A stretch of DNA of 64,000 nt from Streptomyces physcomitrii (lineage in GTDB: Bacteria; Actinomycetota; Actinomycetes; Streptomycetales; Streptomycetaceae). Numbering within the stretch: the stretch's first letter is position 1; every line of letters starts with the position of its first letter. Below are positions 1-7,931 of this stretch, piece by piece. The notes below the pieces were generated by a model, which worked only from the letters and a program-made list of their open reading frames with translations, searched no databases and was not told the origin of the DNA. The stretch spans positions 59,177-123,176 of the forward strand of contig NZ_JAAWWP010000021.1 of the NCBI RefSeq assembly GCF_012273655.1. The letters are read 5' to 3'. A program made the position numbers and the translations under genes.

Positions 1-565
1 GGAAGGAGCGCAGCCGCTCGTGGAGCCCGGGCCCGTGCGCGCGGATCTCCGCGGCGTCCACCAGGTCCAGGCGCCCGCCGCCCTCGGGCCGCGACCAGCG
101 CGGGTCGAGGCCGGTGCGCGGCACCTGGATCTCCCAGCGGGCGACCGAGGCGGCGGGCCCGAAGCCGTACCGGCCGTAGATCGGGTACTCGGCGGCGATC
201 AGCGTGGCCACCGTCTCGCCGCGCTCCCGGGCGGCGGCGAGGTCGGCGGCCATCATCCGGCTGAGGATGCCGCGCCTGCGGTGGGTGGGCGCGACGCCGA
301 CATTGGTGATCGCGTCGGCCCGCACCTCGGCGCCGCCCACCGCGGTCAGCCGCTGGGTGAAGGAGCGGAAGTTCCCGACCATCCGGCCCTCGTCGAAGGC
401 GGCCTGGGTACGGGCCAGGTCGGTGCCCCTTCTGCGGTGCGCGACGGTCTCGGGGGCGGGGGTGGGGGTGAGCAGAAACCCGGTGTTGACGGCCCGCACC
501 CACGCGGCGAACTCGTCCTCCCGGATGCTGCGGATCTCGATCCCGGCTCGGTCTGGATGGCTCAT
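1..565 (-). CDS. Eis-like GNAT N-acetyltransferase, C-terminus cut off by window edge
   Basis: The first 188 residues are visible, from an ATG at 565; the rest lies beyond the left edge. The acetyl-CoA loop is the THRRRGILSRMM segment (Arg-x-x-Gly-x-x type), preceded by ADAITNVGVAP and followed by AEYPIYGRYGFGPA. These are hallmarks of the Eis (enhanced intracellular survival) branch of GNAT enzymes, which acetylate amines of aminoglycosides, peptides or other small molecules. Full-length Eis proteins are about 400 residues with a C-terminal sterol-carrier-like domain, which cannot be checked here. Substrate unknown. No partner gene is visible on its right side. Confidence 0.85.
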   Translation of the reverse strand, partial: MSHPDRAGIEIRSIREDEFAAWVRAVNTGFLLTPTPAPETVAHRRRGTDLARTQAAFDEGRMVGNFRSFTQRLTAVGGAEVRADAITNVGVAPTHRRRGILSRMMAADLAAARERGETVATLIAAEYPIYGRYGFGPAASVARWEIQVPRTGLDPRWSRPEGGGRLDLVDAAEIRAHGPGLHERLRSF

Positions 566-693
566 GGCCTCACGCTATGCCGGTGACCGGAAGGTGTCGT
601 CCGGATTTCGGTCCCGCTCCCCCGGGCCGTACGGGACCGGCGCGGGCGCAGGCGCACGGGCCCCGGGAGCCCGCGCACCGGCCCGGCCCCGGC

Positions 694-1680
694 TCAGAAC
701 GCCGCCCGTACCTCCCCCACCGGGACGCCGCCGCCGAGCAGCGGGGCGCGGCCGATGCGGGCCAGGACCGGGTCCCGCACCCCGGCCAGCTCCAGGGCGC
801 GGGCGAGGACCGGGCCGAGTGCCCGCAGCGAACCGTCCTCGATCTTGAAGGCGAGGGCGCGGCCGTCCGCCAGGGCCACCACCTGCACCGCCTCGGCGCC
901 CATCTTGGACAGGGTGCCCGGCAGCGCCCGCATCAGCCAGGTGTCGGGGCGGCGGCTGCCCGCGACGTACTCGGGATGCGCCCGCATCGCGTCGGCGACC
1001 CGGCGCTCGGCGGTGCCCGGGGCGGCGGTCACGAAGTGCCGGAAGGCGCGGGCGAGGCCGGTCAGCGAGAGCGCCATCAGCGGGGCGCCGCAGCCGTCGG
1101 TGCCGACCGCGGGGACCTGCTCGCCCGCGGCCTCCTCGATCACGGTGCGCACCAGGAGCTGGAGCGGGTGCCCCTCGTCGAGGTAGTCCTCGGTGGACCA
1201 GCCCGCCCGGCGGCAGACGGCGAGCATCGCGGTGTGCTTGCCGGAGCAGTTCATCGCGAGGCGGTCGCGGACCTTGCCCGCGGCGAGGTAGGCCTCGGCC
1301 TCCTCGGTGTCCAGCGGCAGGTCGGGCGGGCACTGGAGCTGCTCGGCGCTCAGCTCGAACTCGGCCAGCATCCGCCGGACCAGCTCCAGGTGGAAGGGTT
1401 CGCCGGAGTGGCTGGCGGCGGCCAGGGCAAGCCGCTCGTCCGCGAGGTCGAGCCCGGCCCGCAGCACCGCGGCGGCCTGCATCGGCTTGTTGGTGGAGCG
1501 CGGGAAGACCGGCGCCGCGGGCTCGCCGAGCGCGAACTCCACCCCGCCGTCCGGGTCGAGGAGGACCAGGGAGCCCCGGTGGCGCCCCTCGGTGAAGCCG
1601 GACCGTACGACCTCGGCGAGCACCGGAGCGGCCTCCGGTATCACGGGACCTGCGGAGCCTGCGGCGGGCGACTCGGGCAT
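694..1680 (-). CDS. Asparaginase of the AnsA/asparaginase II family (PF06089 type)
   Basis: This 328-residue protein should hydrolyse L-asparagine to aspartate and ammonia. Family blocks are present in order: RSTNKPMQ near residue 60, SHSGEPFH near 90, MNCSGKHTAML near 145 and GTDGCGAP near 195. No signal peptide is seen, so it is probably cytoplasmic. The ATG at 1680 follows a purine-rich stretch (GAAAGGCC). It sits alone, 75 bp downstream of rsiG on the same strand, and could be read through from it. The family assignment is firm; substrate preference cannot be read from sequence. Confidence 0.9.
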   Translation of the reverse strand: MPESPAAGSAGPVIPEAAPVLAEVVRSGFTEGRHRGSLVLLDPDGGVEFALGEPAAPVFPRSTNKPMQAAAVLRAGLDLADERLALAAASHSGEPFHLELVRRMLAEFELSAEQLQCPPDLPLDTEEAEAYLAAGKVRDRLAMNCSGKHTAMLAVCRRAGWSTEDYLDEGHPLQLLVRTVIEEAAGEQVPAVGTDGCGAPLMALSLTGLARAFRHFVTAAPGTAERRVADAMRAHPEYVAGSRRPDTWLMRALPGTLSKMGAEAVQVVALADGRALAFKIEDGSLRALGPVLARALELAGVRDPVLARIGRAPLLGGGVPVGEVRAAF

Positions 1681-1755
1681 GGGTGGCCTTTCGGGGCGGG
1701 GACCCGGGGGTCCGTGGGGACCGCGGGCACCGCCGCCGGGGTCACCGGCACCGGC

Positions 1756-2415
1756 TCAGGCCAGCAGGTCGTCTACTCGGGCTTCCCCTTCACGGTACCT
1801 GCGGGTGATCTCCGCACCGCACCGGTCCGCGGTGCGCTGGACCCGCTGCCTGCGGCCGGAGACCACGTGCTCGTACCGCCCGAGCCGGCGCCGCGCGGCC
1901 CGCAGCTCCTCGTCGGTGCGGGCCTCCAGGTCGGACAGCTCGACCTCGGCCAGCATCTCCCCGGCCAGCCTGCGGTACTCGGCGCTGCGCGGGGTGCCGA
2001 GGGTGAGGTGCCGGGCCGAGGAGCGGGGGCGGCCCGTCTTGTCGGCGAGGATCTGCGCGAGCTGCGCGGACAGCCGGTCGGCGCCCGCCCCGGCGCCGGG
2101 GGCGTCCCCGGACCGGCGTGCCAGCTCGGCCCCGAGGATGTCGATCCGGCCCTGGAGCAGCCGCCGCAGATAACTGAGGTCGGCCTCGTGGTGCTGGGCC
2201 TGCTGCCGCAGCGCGCGCAGTTCGGCCAGGCACAGCGCGCCGAGCGGGCCGCTGCCGCCCGCCGCCTCCGGTGCCTGCCGGGCGGCGGGCGGCCGGGGGC
2301 TGCCGGTGCGCTGTTCGGGGGGCTGCTGCGCGGCGGTCCGCGGGCGCCCCGGTGCGGGGGCCGTCGCGGGAAGGATGGGGGTGCCCGCCTGCCACCCGGT
2401 GCTCGGTCTGCTCAT
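1756..2415 (-). CDS. rsiG: RsiG, c-di-GMP-dependent anti-sigma factor for WhiG
   Basis: The 219-residue product has a Pro/Ala-rich N-terminus (1-55) and two predicted helices, each carrying a perfect E-x3-S-x2-R-x3-Q-x3-D motif. The first is E77/S81/R84/Q88/D92 and the second is E182/S186/R189/Q193/D197. This duplicated motif is the published c-di-GMP-binding signature of RsiG, which binds a c-di-GMP dimer and sequesters the sporulation sigma factor WhiG. In older annotation the gene is often called amfC. I chose the ATG at 2415 because the longer reading upstream is arginine-rich nonsense. The 202 bp to the divergent dtd gene hold both promoters. Confidence 0.9.
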   Translation of the reverse strand: MSRPSTGWQAGTPILPATAPAPGRPRTAAQQPPEQRTGSPRPPAARQAPEAAGGSGPLGALCLAELRALRQQAQHHEADLSYLRRLLQGRIDILGAELARRSGDAPGAGAGADRLSAQLAQILADKTGRPRSSARHLTLGTPRSAEYRRLAGEMLAEVELSDLEARTDEELRAARRRLGRYEHVVSGRRQRVQRTADRCGAEITRRYREGEARVDDLLA

Positions 2416-2617
2416 TGCGGTCCTACCGTCCCCTCCGCCCGGTGTCCGAACGCCGGGTGTGAGCATGGTGCCACCCCAAGTGCTCCCCATGTGTCCGAGT
2501 AGCCCGGATCCGCCCCGGATGGGCGCTTCTTGTACCCGGTATGCGGCCGTACGGGCGGTACGGGGGCGCCGGGACGCACGGCCGGGGCATCGGGGGGCGC
2601 ACGGCATGATGGGGCCC

Positions 2618-3043
2618 ATGCGAGCAGTGGTACAGCGGGTGGACGGCGCGAGCGTCGTGGTCGAGGGCGAGACGGTCGGCGGGATCGAGGGCGAGGGGCT
2701 GTGCGTCCTGGTCGGCGTGACGCACCAGGACACCCGGGAGAAGGCGGCCCAACTGGCCCGCAAACTCTGGACCTTGAGGATCCTCGGCGAGGAGCGGTCC
2801 TGCTCGGACACCGGCGCGGGACTCCTGGTGGTCAGCCAGTTCACCCTCTACGGGGACGCCCGCAAGGGCCGCCGCCCCACCTGGAACGCGGCCGCCCCGG
2901 GCCCGGTCGCCGAGCCCTTGGTCGAGGAGGTGGTCGCCCGACTCCGGTCCCTGGGCGCCACGGTGGCCACCGGCCGCTTCGGCGCGCAGATGCGGGTCTC
3001 GCTCACCAACGACGGGCCGTTCACCGTCCTGCTCGACATCTGA
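2618..3043 (+). CDS. dtd: D-aminoacyl-tRNA deacylase
   Basis: This 141-residue protein has the usual DTD length. It carries the SQFTLYGD motif (residues 78-85) and the C-terminal NDGPFT loop, the Gly-cisPro chiral-proofreading loop. DTD hydrolyses D-amino acids, and glycine, mischarged on tRNA in the cytoplasm. The start ATG at 2618 gives the canonical MRAVVQRV N-terminus. It is monocistronic, divergent from rsiG and convergent with ygfZ, with only 27 bp between the two stops. Confidence 0.95.
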   Translation: MRAVVQRVDGASVVVEGETVGGIEGEGLCVLVGVTHQDTREKAAQLARKLWTLRILGEERSCSDTGAGLLVVSQFTLYGDARKGRRPTWNAAAPGPVAEPLVEEVVARLRSLGATVATGRFGAQMRVSLTNDGPFTVLLDI

Positions 3044-3070
3044 GCGGGGCCGGGGCCGCGCGCCGCGGCC

Positions 3071-4036
3071 TCAGGGCTCGACGACGACTTCCTGCGCCGC
3101 CGCCGTGGTGTCCGCGAGGAGCGGGGCGTCAAGCGGGACGTTGCGCTTGACCAGGGCGAGGGCGATCGGGCCGAGTTCGTGGTGGCGCACCGAGGTGGTG
3201 ACGAAGCCCAGCTTGCGGCCCTCGGTGCCGTCGGCGGCGAGCCGGACCTCGGCGCCGTGCGGCGGCAGGTGCACCTCGCTGCCGTCCAGGTGCAGAAAGA
3301 CCAGGCGGCGCGGCGGCTTGCCGAGGTTCTGCACCCGGGCCACCGTCTCCTGGCCCCGGTAGCAGCCCTTCTGCAGGTGAACTGCCGTGTCGATCCAGCC
3401 CAGTTCGTGCGGGATGGTGCGGTGGTCGGTCTCGAAGCCGAGCCGCGGCCGGTGCGCCTCCACCCGCAGTGCCTCGTGCGCGAGCAGACCGGCGGCGGGA
3501 CCGTGCGCCGCCGCGAAGGACTCCAACTCCCCGCGCGGCAGGAAGAGATCACGGCCGTACGGGGTCTCGCGCACCGCGGCCCCGGCGGGCGCCTCGGCGA
3601 TGGAGCCCGCGGGCAGGTGCACCACCGCGAACTCCGCGGTGCGGTCGGCGACTTCGACCCGGTAGAAGAACTTCATCGACTCCAGGTAGCCGATCAGCGC
3701 CTCCTGGGTGCCCGGCTCGGCGTGCATCCACACCGTCTCGCCGTCGTCGACCAGATACAGCGCGTGCTCGATGTGGCCGTTGGCGGAGAGGATCAGCGCC
3801 TCGGTCGACCGGCCCGCGGGCAGCTCGCTGACGTGCTGGGTGAGCAGCAGATGCAGCCAGCTCAGGCGGTCCCCGCCGGTGACGGTGACCACGGCGCGGT
3901 GCGAGAGGTCGACGAAGCCCGTCCCGTCGGCGAGCGCGCGCTGCTCGCGGAACAGGTCACCGTAGTGCGCGGCGACACCTTCGTCCGCGCCTTCGGCGGG
4001 CACCGCACCGGGCAGGGCAAGCAGAGGGCTCTTCAT
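3071..4036 (-). CDS. ygfZ: Folate-binding YgfZ/GcvT-like protein
   Basis: This protein of about 321 residues belongs to the tetrahydrofolate-dependent YgfZ family, which helps assemble or repair certain Fe-S clusters. The diagnostic K-G-C-Y-x-G-Q-E block is present as QKGCYRGQE (near residue 235), with the conserved cysteine. I chose the ATG at 4036; a GTG at 4042 would add two residues. The gene begins 15 bp after the nur stop on the same strand, so the two are probably co-transcribed. Whether this implies a nickel link or just shared transcription is unknown. Confidence 0.9.
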   Translation of the reverse strand: MKSPLLALPGAVPAEGADEGVAAHYGDLFREQRALADGTGFVDLSHRAVVTVTGGDRLSWLHLLLTQHVSELPAGRSTEALILSANGHIEHALYLVDDGETVWMHAEPGTQEALIGYLESMKFFYRVEVADRTAEFAVVHLPAGSIAEAPAGAAVRETPYGRDLFLPRGELESFAAAHGPAAGLLAHEALRVEAHRPRLGFETDHRTIPHELGWIDTAVHLQKGCYRGQETVARVQNLGKPPRRLVFLHLDGSEVHLPPHGAEVRLAADGTEGRKLGFVTTSVRHHELGPIALALVKRNVPLDAPLLADTTAAAQEVVVEP

Positions 4037-4051
4037 ATCCACCCACCCAGA

Positions 4052-4570
4052 CTACGACTCGGCGTCCGCGGCCGGTACGGCACGGGCCCGCCCGCCGTCC
4101 CCGTCCGCCTCGGAGCCCTCGGCGGCCTCGGCGGACGCCTGGTCCTGCTCCCGGGTGGCGGAGCAGCGCGCGCAGCGGCCGAAGATCGCGAAGTGCTTGA
4201 GGTCGGTGTCGAAGCCGAACTCGGCCCGCAGCTTCGCGGTGAACTCGGTGGCGACCGCGGTCTGCGCCTCGATCACCTCGGAGCAGTCCCGGCACACCAG
4301 GTGCAGATGGTGGTGGCGGGCGGCCAGGTGGTAGGTGGGCGCCCCGTGCCCGAGGTGGGCGTGGCTGACCAGGCCCAGCTCCTCCAGGAGCTCAAGGGTG
4401 CGGTACACGGTGGAGATGTTCACCGCGGAGGCGGTCCTGCGGACCTCGACGAGGATGTCGTCGGGCGTCGCGTGCTCCAGGGTGTCCACGGCTTCGAGCA
4501 CCAGCTGCCGCTGCGGGGTCAGCCGGTAGCCGCGCCGCCGCAGATCGCTCTTCCAGTCGGTGCTCACCAC
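4052..4570 (-). CDS. nur: Nur, nickel-responsive Fur-family repressor
   Basis: This 172-residue Fur-family regulator has a winged helix (residues about 10-80, NISTVYRTLELL recognition region) and a dimerisation/metal domain. The ligands described for S. coelicolor Nur are all present at the same positions: H33, H86, H88 and H90 for the M-site, and H70, H72 and H126 for the Ni site. Nur represses nickel uptake and the Fe superoxide dismutase gene when nickel is available. The Asp/Glu/Ala-rich C-terminal tail (145-172) looks unstructured and variable. It lies downstream of the nitrobindin-like gene and upstream of ygfZ, all on the minus strand. Confidence 0.93.
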   Translation of the reverse strand: MVSTDWKSDLRRRGYRLTPQRQLVLEAVDTLEHATPDDILVEVRRTASAVNISTVYRTLELLEELGLVSHAHLGHGAPTYHLAARHHHLHLVCRDCSEVIEAQTAVATEFTAKLRAEFGFDTDLKHFAIFGRCARCSATREQDQASAEAAEGSEADGDGGRARAVPAADAES

Positions 4571-4662
4571 GGGGACAGTGTAGGAGGCCCGCGGCGGTTA
4601 CGTCCCCGTACAGCCGTACGGGCCCTCGCCCGGGGACCCTCCCCGCCCGGCCCGGCCTCTAC

Positions 4663-5235
4663 TTACTTGAAGAAGGCGATCCCGTCGTCCGGCAGGTCGC
4701 CCATGTCCTTCGCCCAGGCGGCGACGTCCTCGGGGGTGACGACCTTCTTCAGCTGCGCCGACATGTACGGGCGCAGCGGGACCTCGGGGGTCTGCTTCTC
4801 GCCGACCCACATCAGGTCGCTCTTGACGTAGCCGTACAGCCGCTTGCCGCCGCTGTAGGGGCCGGCGGTCGAGGTGCGGGCGACCGCGTCGGTGGCGAGG
4901 TCGATCTGCGGCTTCTGGTCGGCCAGCTCACCGTACCAGACCTCGACGACGCCGGAGTCGCGCACCATGACGACCTCGACCTTGCGCTCCGCGTCGATGC
5001 GCCAGAAGCCGGACTCGGACTCCAGCGGCTCCACCTTCTCGCCCTCGGAGTCGAGGACCCAGGTGTGCGAGCGGTACTCCAGAAAGTCCCGGCCGTCGTG
5101 GGTGAAGGCGACCTCCTGGCCGAAATTGCACTTCTCGGCGCCGGGGAAGTCGAAGACACCGGCACCGGCCCAGTTCCCGAGGAGGAAGGCGAGGGGCACC
5201 AGGTTCTTGTGGAGGTCGGACGGGATCTCGATCAT
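4663..5235 (-). CDS. Ferric nitrobindin-like protein (FABP-like beta-barrel, DUF1794)
   Basis: The 190-residue product has the family signature GNWAGAG near residue 21 and the alternating-strand pattern of a ten-stranded barrel. True nitrobindins bind heme through a C-terminal histidine and isomerise peroxynitrite. Here the corresponding segment reads RPYMSAQL, with tyrosine where mycobacterial and plant proteins have histidine. Annotators name such Streptomyces proteins 'ferric nitrobindin-like', and heme binding is doubtful. It lies between a 33-residue membrane peptide gene and nur on the same strand. Ligand unknown. Confidence 0.85.
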   Translation of the reverse strand: MIEIPSDLHKNLVPLAFLLGNWAGAGVFDFPGAEKCNFGQEVAFTHDGRDFLEYRSHTWVLDSEGEKVEPLESESGFWRIDAERKVEVVMVRDSGVVEVWYGELADQKPQIDLATDAVARTSTAGPYSGGKRLYGYVKSDLMWVGEKQTPEVPLRPYMSAQLKKVVTPEDVAAWAKDMGDLPDDGIAFFK

Positions 5236-5279
5236 CAGGGCTCAGTCGTTCCTGCAGTGGCCGGACAGGGGGCGGGGGC

Positions 5280-5381
5280 TCAGCGCTGGCCCTGGTACAG
5301 CTTCTTCACGGTGAGACCCGCGAAGGCGAGGACGCCCAGGCAGACCAGGACCAGCAGAGCGGAGAAGAATGCCTCAAGCAC
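5280..5381 (-). CDS. 33-residue single-TM membrane protein
   Basis: A GTG at 5381 opens a 33-residue ORF beginning LEAFFSALLVLVCLG and ending TVKKLYQGQR. It has one hydrophobic helix (residues about 4-24) and a basic cytoplasmic tail. A GGAG ribosome binding site lies five bases upstream of the start. The stop is 45 bp before the nitrobindin-like gene, so the two probably share a transcript from the divergent promoter region 5382-5561. Function unknown. The reading rests on a good RBS, clean membrane topology and conserved-looking context. Confidence 0.7.
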   Translation of the reverse strand: MLEAFFSALLVLVCLGVLAFAGLTVKKLYQGQR

Positions 5382-5561
5382 GGGGGCTCCGTAACGTCTC
5401 GCGGTGCGGCCCGGACGGAGGGGACCCGGACACACGGGATTCAGCCGTCGCCCAGCTTAATGGCCCCGGGCCCGCCTTTCTCCCGGAGGTCCCCCGTACG
5501 GGGAGCCGCCCGGCGGGCGGGCGCACGGCGTCCCCGGCGGGCGGTTGACTACGATCCGCGC

Positions 5562-5924
5562 ATGGCGAAGAAGCTCGTACTCAAGGTGACCGCGGGGGCC
5601 GACGCCCCCGAGCGCTGCTCGCAGGCCTTCACGGTGGCGGCGGTGGCCGTGGCCAGCGGGGTGGAGGTCTCGCTCTGGCTGACCGGGGAGTCGGCGTGGT
5701 TCGCGCTGCCCGGCCGGGCGGCCGAGTTCGCCCTGCCGCACGCGGCCCCGCTGCCGGACCTGCTCGACTCGATCCTCGCGGGCGGCCAGGTCACCCTCTG
5801 CACCCAGTGCGCGGCGCGGCGCGAGATCACCGAGCGGGACGTACTGGAGGGGGTGCGGATCGCCGGGGCGCAGGTCTTCGTGCAGGAGGCGATGGGCGAC
5901 GAGGCGCAGGCGCTCGTCTACTAA
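5562..5924 (+). CDS. DsrE-family protein
   Basis: This 120-residue single-domain DsrE/F-like protein starts MAKKLVLKVTAG and has a conserved-looking CTQC pair near residue 77 (TLCTQCAARREI). DsrE-fold proteins often form oligomers and can carry sulfur on a cysteine; the second cysteine of the pair is in the position used by TusD/DsrE-type carriers. It is divergent from the 33-residue membrane protein and convergent with the DUF3099 gene. Function in Streptomyces unknown. A sulfur-relay role is inference, supported only weakly by the rhodanese gene nearby. Confidence 0.85.
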   Translation: MAKKLVLKVTAGADAPERCSQAFTVAAVAVASGVEVSLWLTGESAWFALPGRAAEFALPHAAPLPDLLDSILAGGQVTLCTQCAARREITERDVLEGVRIAGAQVFVQEAMGDEAQALVY

Positions 5925-5979
5925 GCGTCTGCCGGGGCCGGGTGAGCGCGTGCCCGGCGACGGGCGGGCCCCGCGGTGC

Positions 5980-6291
5980 TCACCGGCCGCGCTTCCTGCC
6001 CTTCTTGCCGTCGAGTTCGGCCCACCACTCCTCGGACTGGACGTCGCGGGAGCCGCTCGGCCGCAGCTTGTCGGGGGAGCCGGGGGTCGGGGGCTGCTCG
6101 TCCCACCATCGGTCCTCGGGGCCCTTGCGGTTGGCGACCACCGCGGCCACCGGCGGGATGACCATGGCCACCAGGCACATCGCGACCGCGGCCGGGATCG
6201 ACCACATCGACACGACCGCCCAGGCCAGGACGAAGAGGGTGAGGCAGACCCCCATCATGGCGAAATACACATGGCGCCTGCGGGCGTACAT
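5980..6291 (-). CDS. DUF3099-family membrane protein
   Basis: The 103-residue product begins MYARRRHVYFAMMG and carries two adjacent hydrophobic helices (residues about 10-28 and 31-50). A charged cytoplasmic tail ending GKKGRKRGR follows. This is the DUF3099 pattern found across actinobacteria. The start at 6291 is favoured because upstream codons are repetitive and arginine-rich. No function is established for the family and no operon partner is evident. Confidence 0.8.
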   Translation of the reverse strand: MYARRRHVYFAMMGVCLTLFVLAWAVVSMWSIPAAVAMCLVAMVIPPVAAVVANRKGPEDRWWDEQPPTPGSPDKLRPSGSRDVQSEEWWAELDGKKGRKRGR

Positions 6292-6531
6292 GTCTCCAGG
6301 GTAGGGCCGCCGGGCGCCTCGCGCGGCCGGAGCGGACCGGCCCGCTCCCCGCGGCTCCGGGGAGCAACTCGCGCCGGGCGCAAGGGCGGCCGGGCGGGAA
6401 GCCGCACGCGGAAGGCGCACGGGCGAGGGACGCACGCGCGGAAGGCGCACGGACGGGCAGACGGGCAGACGGGCAGACGCGCGAGCGCACCGCTCAGGCG
6501 CCGCCCGCGCCACCCCGCCGCCCGCTCATGC
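6292..6531. repeat. Low-complexity intergenic stretch with an 8-bp tandem repeat
   Basis: This gene-free stretch is built of short GC-rich repeats. Three exact copies of GACGGGCA run from 6452 to 6475, followed by a fourth partial copy. Larger imperfect repeats of GCACGCGCGGAAGGCGCACG lie at 6400-6450. Open frames across it are arginine/proline-rich and do not look coding. It separates the terminator of the sulfurtransferase operon from the DUF3099 promoter. Confidence 0.6.
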
Positions 6532-6580
6532 CACAGGACCGCACCCCGCCAGGCGTCCAACCCTGGGGTGCGGTCCTGTG
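6532..6580 (-). terminator. Strong hairpin terminator of the sulfurtransferase-DUF1416 transcript
   Basis: A perfect 16-bp inverted repeat has arms 6532-6547 and 6565-6580 around a 17-nt loop. It lies 43 bp past the DUF1416 stop on the minus strand. No U-tract follows, which is usual for Streptomyces terminators. Confidence 0.8.
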
Positions 6581-6623
6581 ACCGTTCTGTGGGACGCGGC
6601 CGCCGCTACGGGCCGCGGCGGGC

Positions 6624-6911
6624 TCAGACCGCGATCGCGACCTCGGAGAGGCCACCGGTCTGGGCGACGACGGTGCGGTCCGCGGTGCCGCCCGGCACCA
6701 GGGCGCGCACGGTCCAGGTGCCCTCGGCCGCGTAGAAGCGGAACTGCCCGGTCGCCGAGGTGGGCACCTCGGCGGTGAACTCGCCGGTCGAGTCCAGGAG
6801 GCGGACGTACCCGGTGACGGGCTGGCCGTCGCGGGTCACGCTGCCCTGGATGGTGGTCTCACCGGGCTTGATCGTCGAGGGGTCCGGGCCGCCGGCCTGC
6901 GCTCCGCACAT
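6624..6911 (-). CDS. DUF1416 (SseC-like) protein, partner of sulfurtransferase
   Basis: This 95-residue protein starts MCGAQAGGPDPSTIKPGETT and reads as a beta-rich carboxypeptidase-regulatory-like fold (GSVTRDGQPVTGYVRLLDS). In mycobacteria the homologous SseC genes sit directly beside the thiosulfate sulfurtransferase CysA2/CysA3, as here, where the ATG lies 47 bp after the rhodanese stop. It is likely co-transcribed with the rhodanese and linked to sulfur transfer, but its biochemical role is unknown. The cysteine at position 2 is a possible sulfur-handling residue (inference). Confidence 0.88.
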   Translation of the reverse strand: MCGAQAGGPDPSTIKPGETTIQGSVTRDGQPVTGYVRLLDSTGEFTAEVPTSATGQFRFYAAEGTWTVRALVPGGTADRTVVAQTGGLSEVAIAV

Positions 6912-6958
6912 GTGCTGTCTTCCGTTCTTCCGGTGTTCGTGTCAGGTCGGTTCGGGGG

Positions 6959-7798
6959 TCAGGAGTTGGCGCCGAGCTCGATCGGCACGCCGACCAGGGA
7001 GCCGTACTCGGTCCAGGAGCCGTCGTAGTTCTTGACGTTCTGGACGCCGAGGATCTCGTGCAGCACGAACCAGGTGAGCGCGGAACGCTCACCGATGCGG
7101 CAGTACGCGATGGTGTCGGTGCCGAGGTCGACCTTCTCGTCCTCGTAGAGCTTCTTCAGCTCGTCGTCGGAGCGGAAGGTGCCGTCGTCGTTGGCGTTCT
7201 TCGACCAGGGGATGTTGCGGGCGCCGGTGACGTGGCCGGGGCGCTGCGACTGCTCCTGCGGCAGGTGCGCCGGGGCGAGCAGCTTGCCGCTGAACTCGTC
7301 GGGCGAGCGCACGTCGACCAGGTTCTGCTTGCCGATCGCGGCGACCACGTCGTCGCGGAAGGCGCGGATGGAGGTGTCCTGGGCCTTGGCCTTGTAGTCG
7401 GTGGCCGGGCGGGAGGGCACCTCGGCGACCAGCTCGCGGGCGTCCAGCTCCCACTTCTTGCGGCCGCCGTCGAGCAGCTTCACGGAGTCGTGGCCGTAGA
7501 GCTTGAAGTACCAGTAGGCGTACGAGGCGAACCAGTTGTTGTTGCCGCCGTAGAGGATCACCGTGTCGTCGTTGGCGATGCCGCGCTCGGACAGCAGCTT
7601 CTCGAAGCCGGCCTGGTCGACGAAGTCGCGGCGGACCGGGTCCTGGAGGTCCTTCTGCCAGTCGATCTTGACGGCGTTCTTGATGTGGTTCGTGTCGTAC
7701 GCGGAGGCGTCCTCGTCGACCTCGACGAGGACGACCTTCGGGTTGTCGAGGTTGGCCTCGACCCAGTCGGCGTCTACCAGGACGTCGCTGCGGCTCAT
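6959..7798 (-). CDS. Thiosulfate sulfurtransferase (two-domain rhodanese, CysA/SseA type)
   Basis: The 279-residue product has tandem rhodanese domains: an inactive N-terminal domain (about 1-125) and a catalytic C-terminal domain with the active-site loop CRIGERS, nucleophile C233. It moves sulfane sulfur from thiosulfate or mercaptopyruvate to thiol acceptors; the CRxGxR-type loop favours thiosulfate. The ATG at 7798 has a perfect GGAGGAGAGAAGC upstream. The DUF1416 gene follows 47 bp downstream. A Cys-containing leader peptide (7932-8039) lies 133 bp upstream on the same strand, suggesting sulfur-responsive control. Confidence 0.93.
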   Translation of the reverse strand: MSRSDVLVDADWVEANLDNPKVVLVEVDEDASAYDTNHIKNAVKIDWQKDLQDPVRRDFVDQAGFEKLLSERGIANDDTVILYGGNNNWFASYAYWYFKLYGHDSVKLLDGGRKKWELDARELVAEVPSRPATDYKAKAQDTSIRAFRDDVVAAIGKQNLVDVRSPDEFSGKLLAPAHLPQEQSQRPGHVTGARNIPWSKNANDDGTFRSDDELKKLYEDEKVDLGTDTIAYCRIGERSALTWFVLHEILGVQNVKNYDGSWTEYGSLVGVPIELGANS

Positions 7799-7931
7799 GC
7801 TTCTCTCCTCCGGGGCAGGTACGGCGGGGTGTGCGGAACGGGGGGTGTACAGGCCGGGCGGAGCGCGCGGCGGCGGCTGTACAGGGGGTGGCCGGGCAAG
7901 GGCCGGTGAGGGCGCGGAACCGGAGGTCCGC

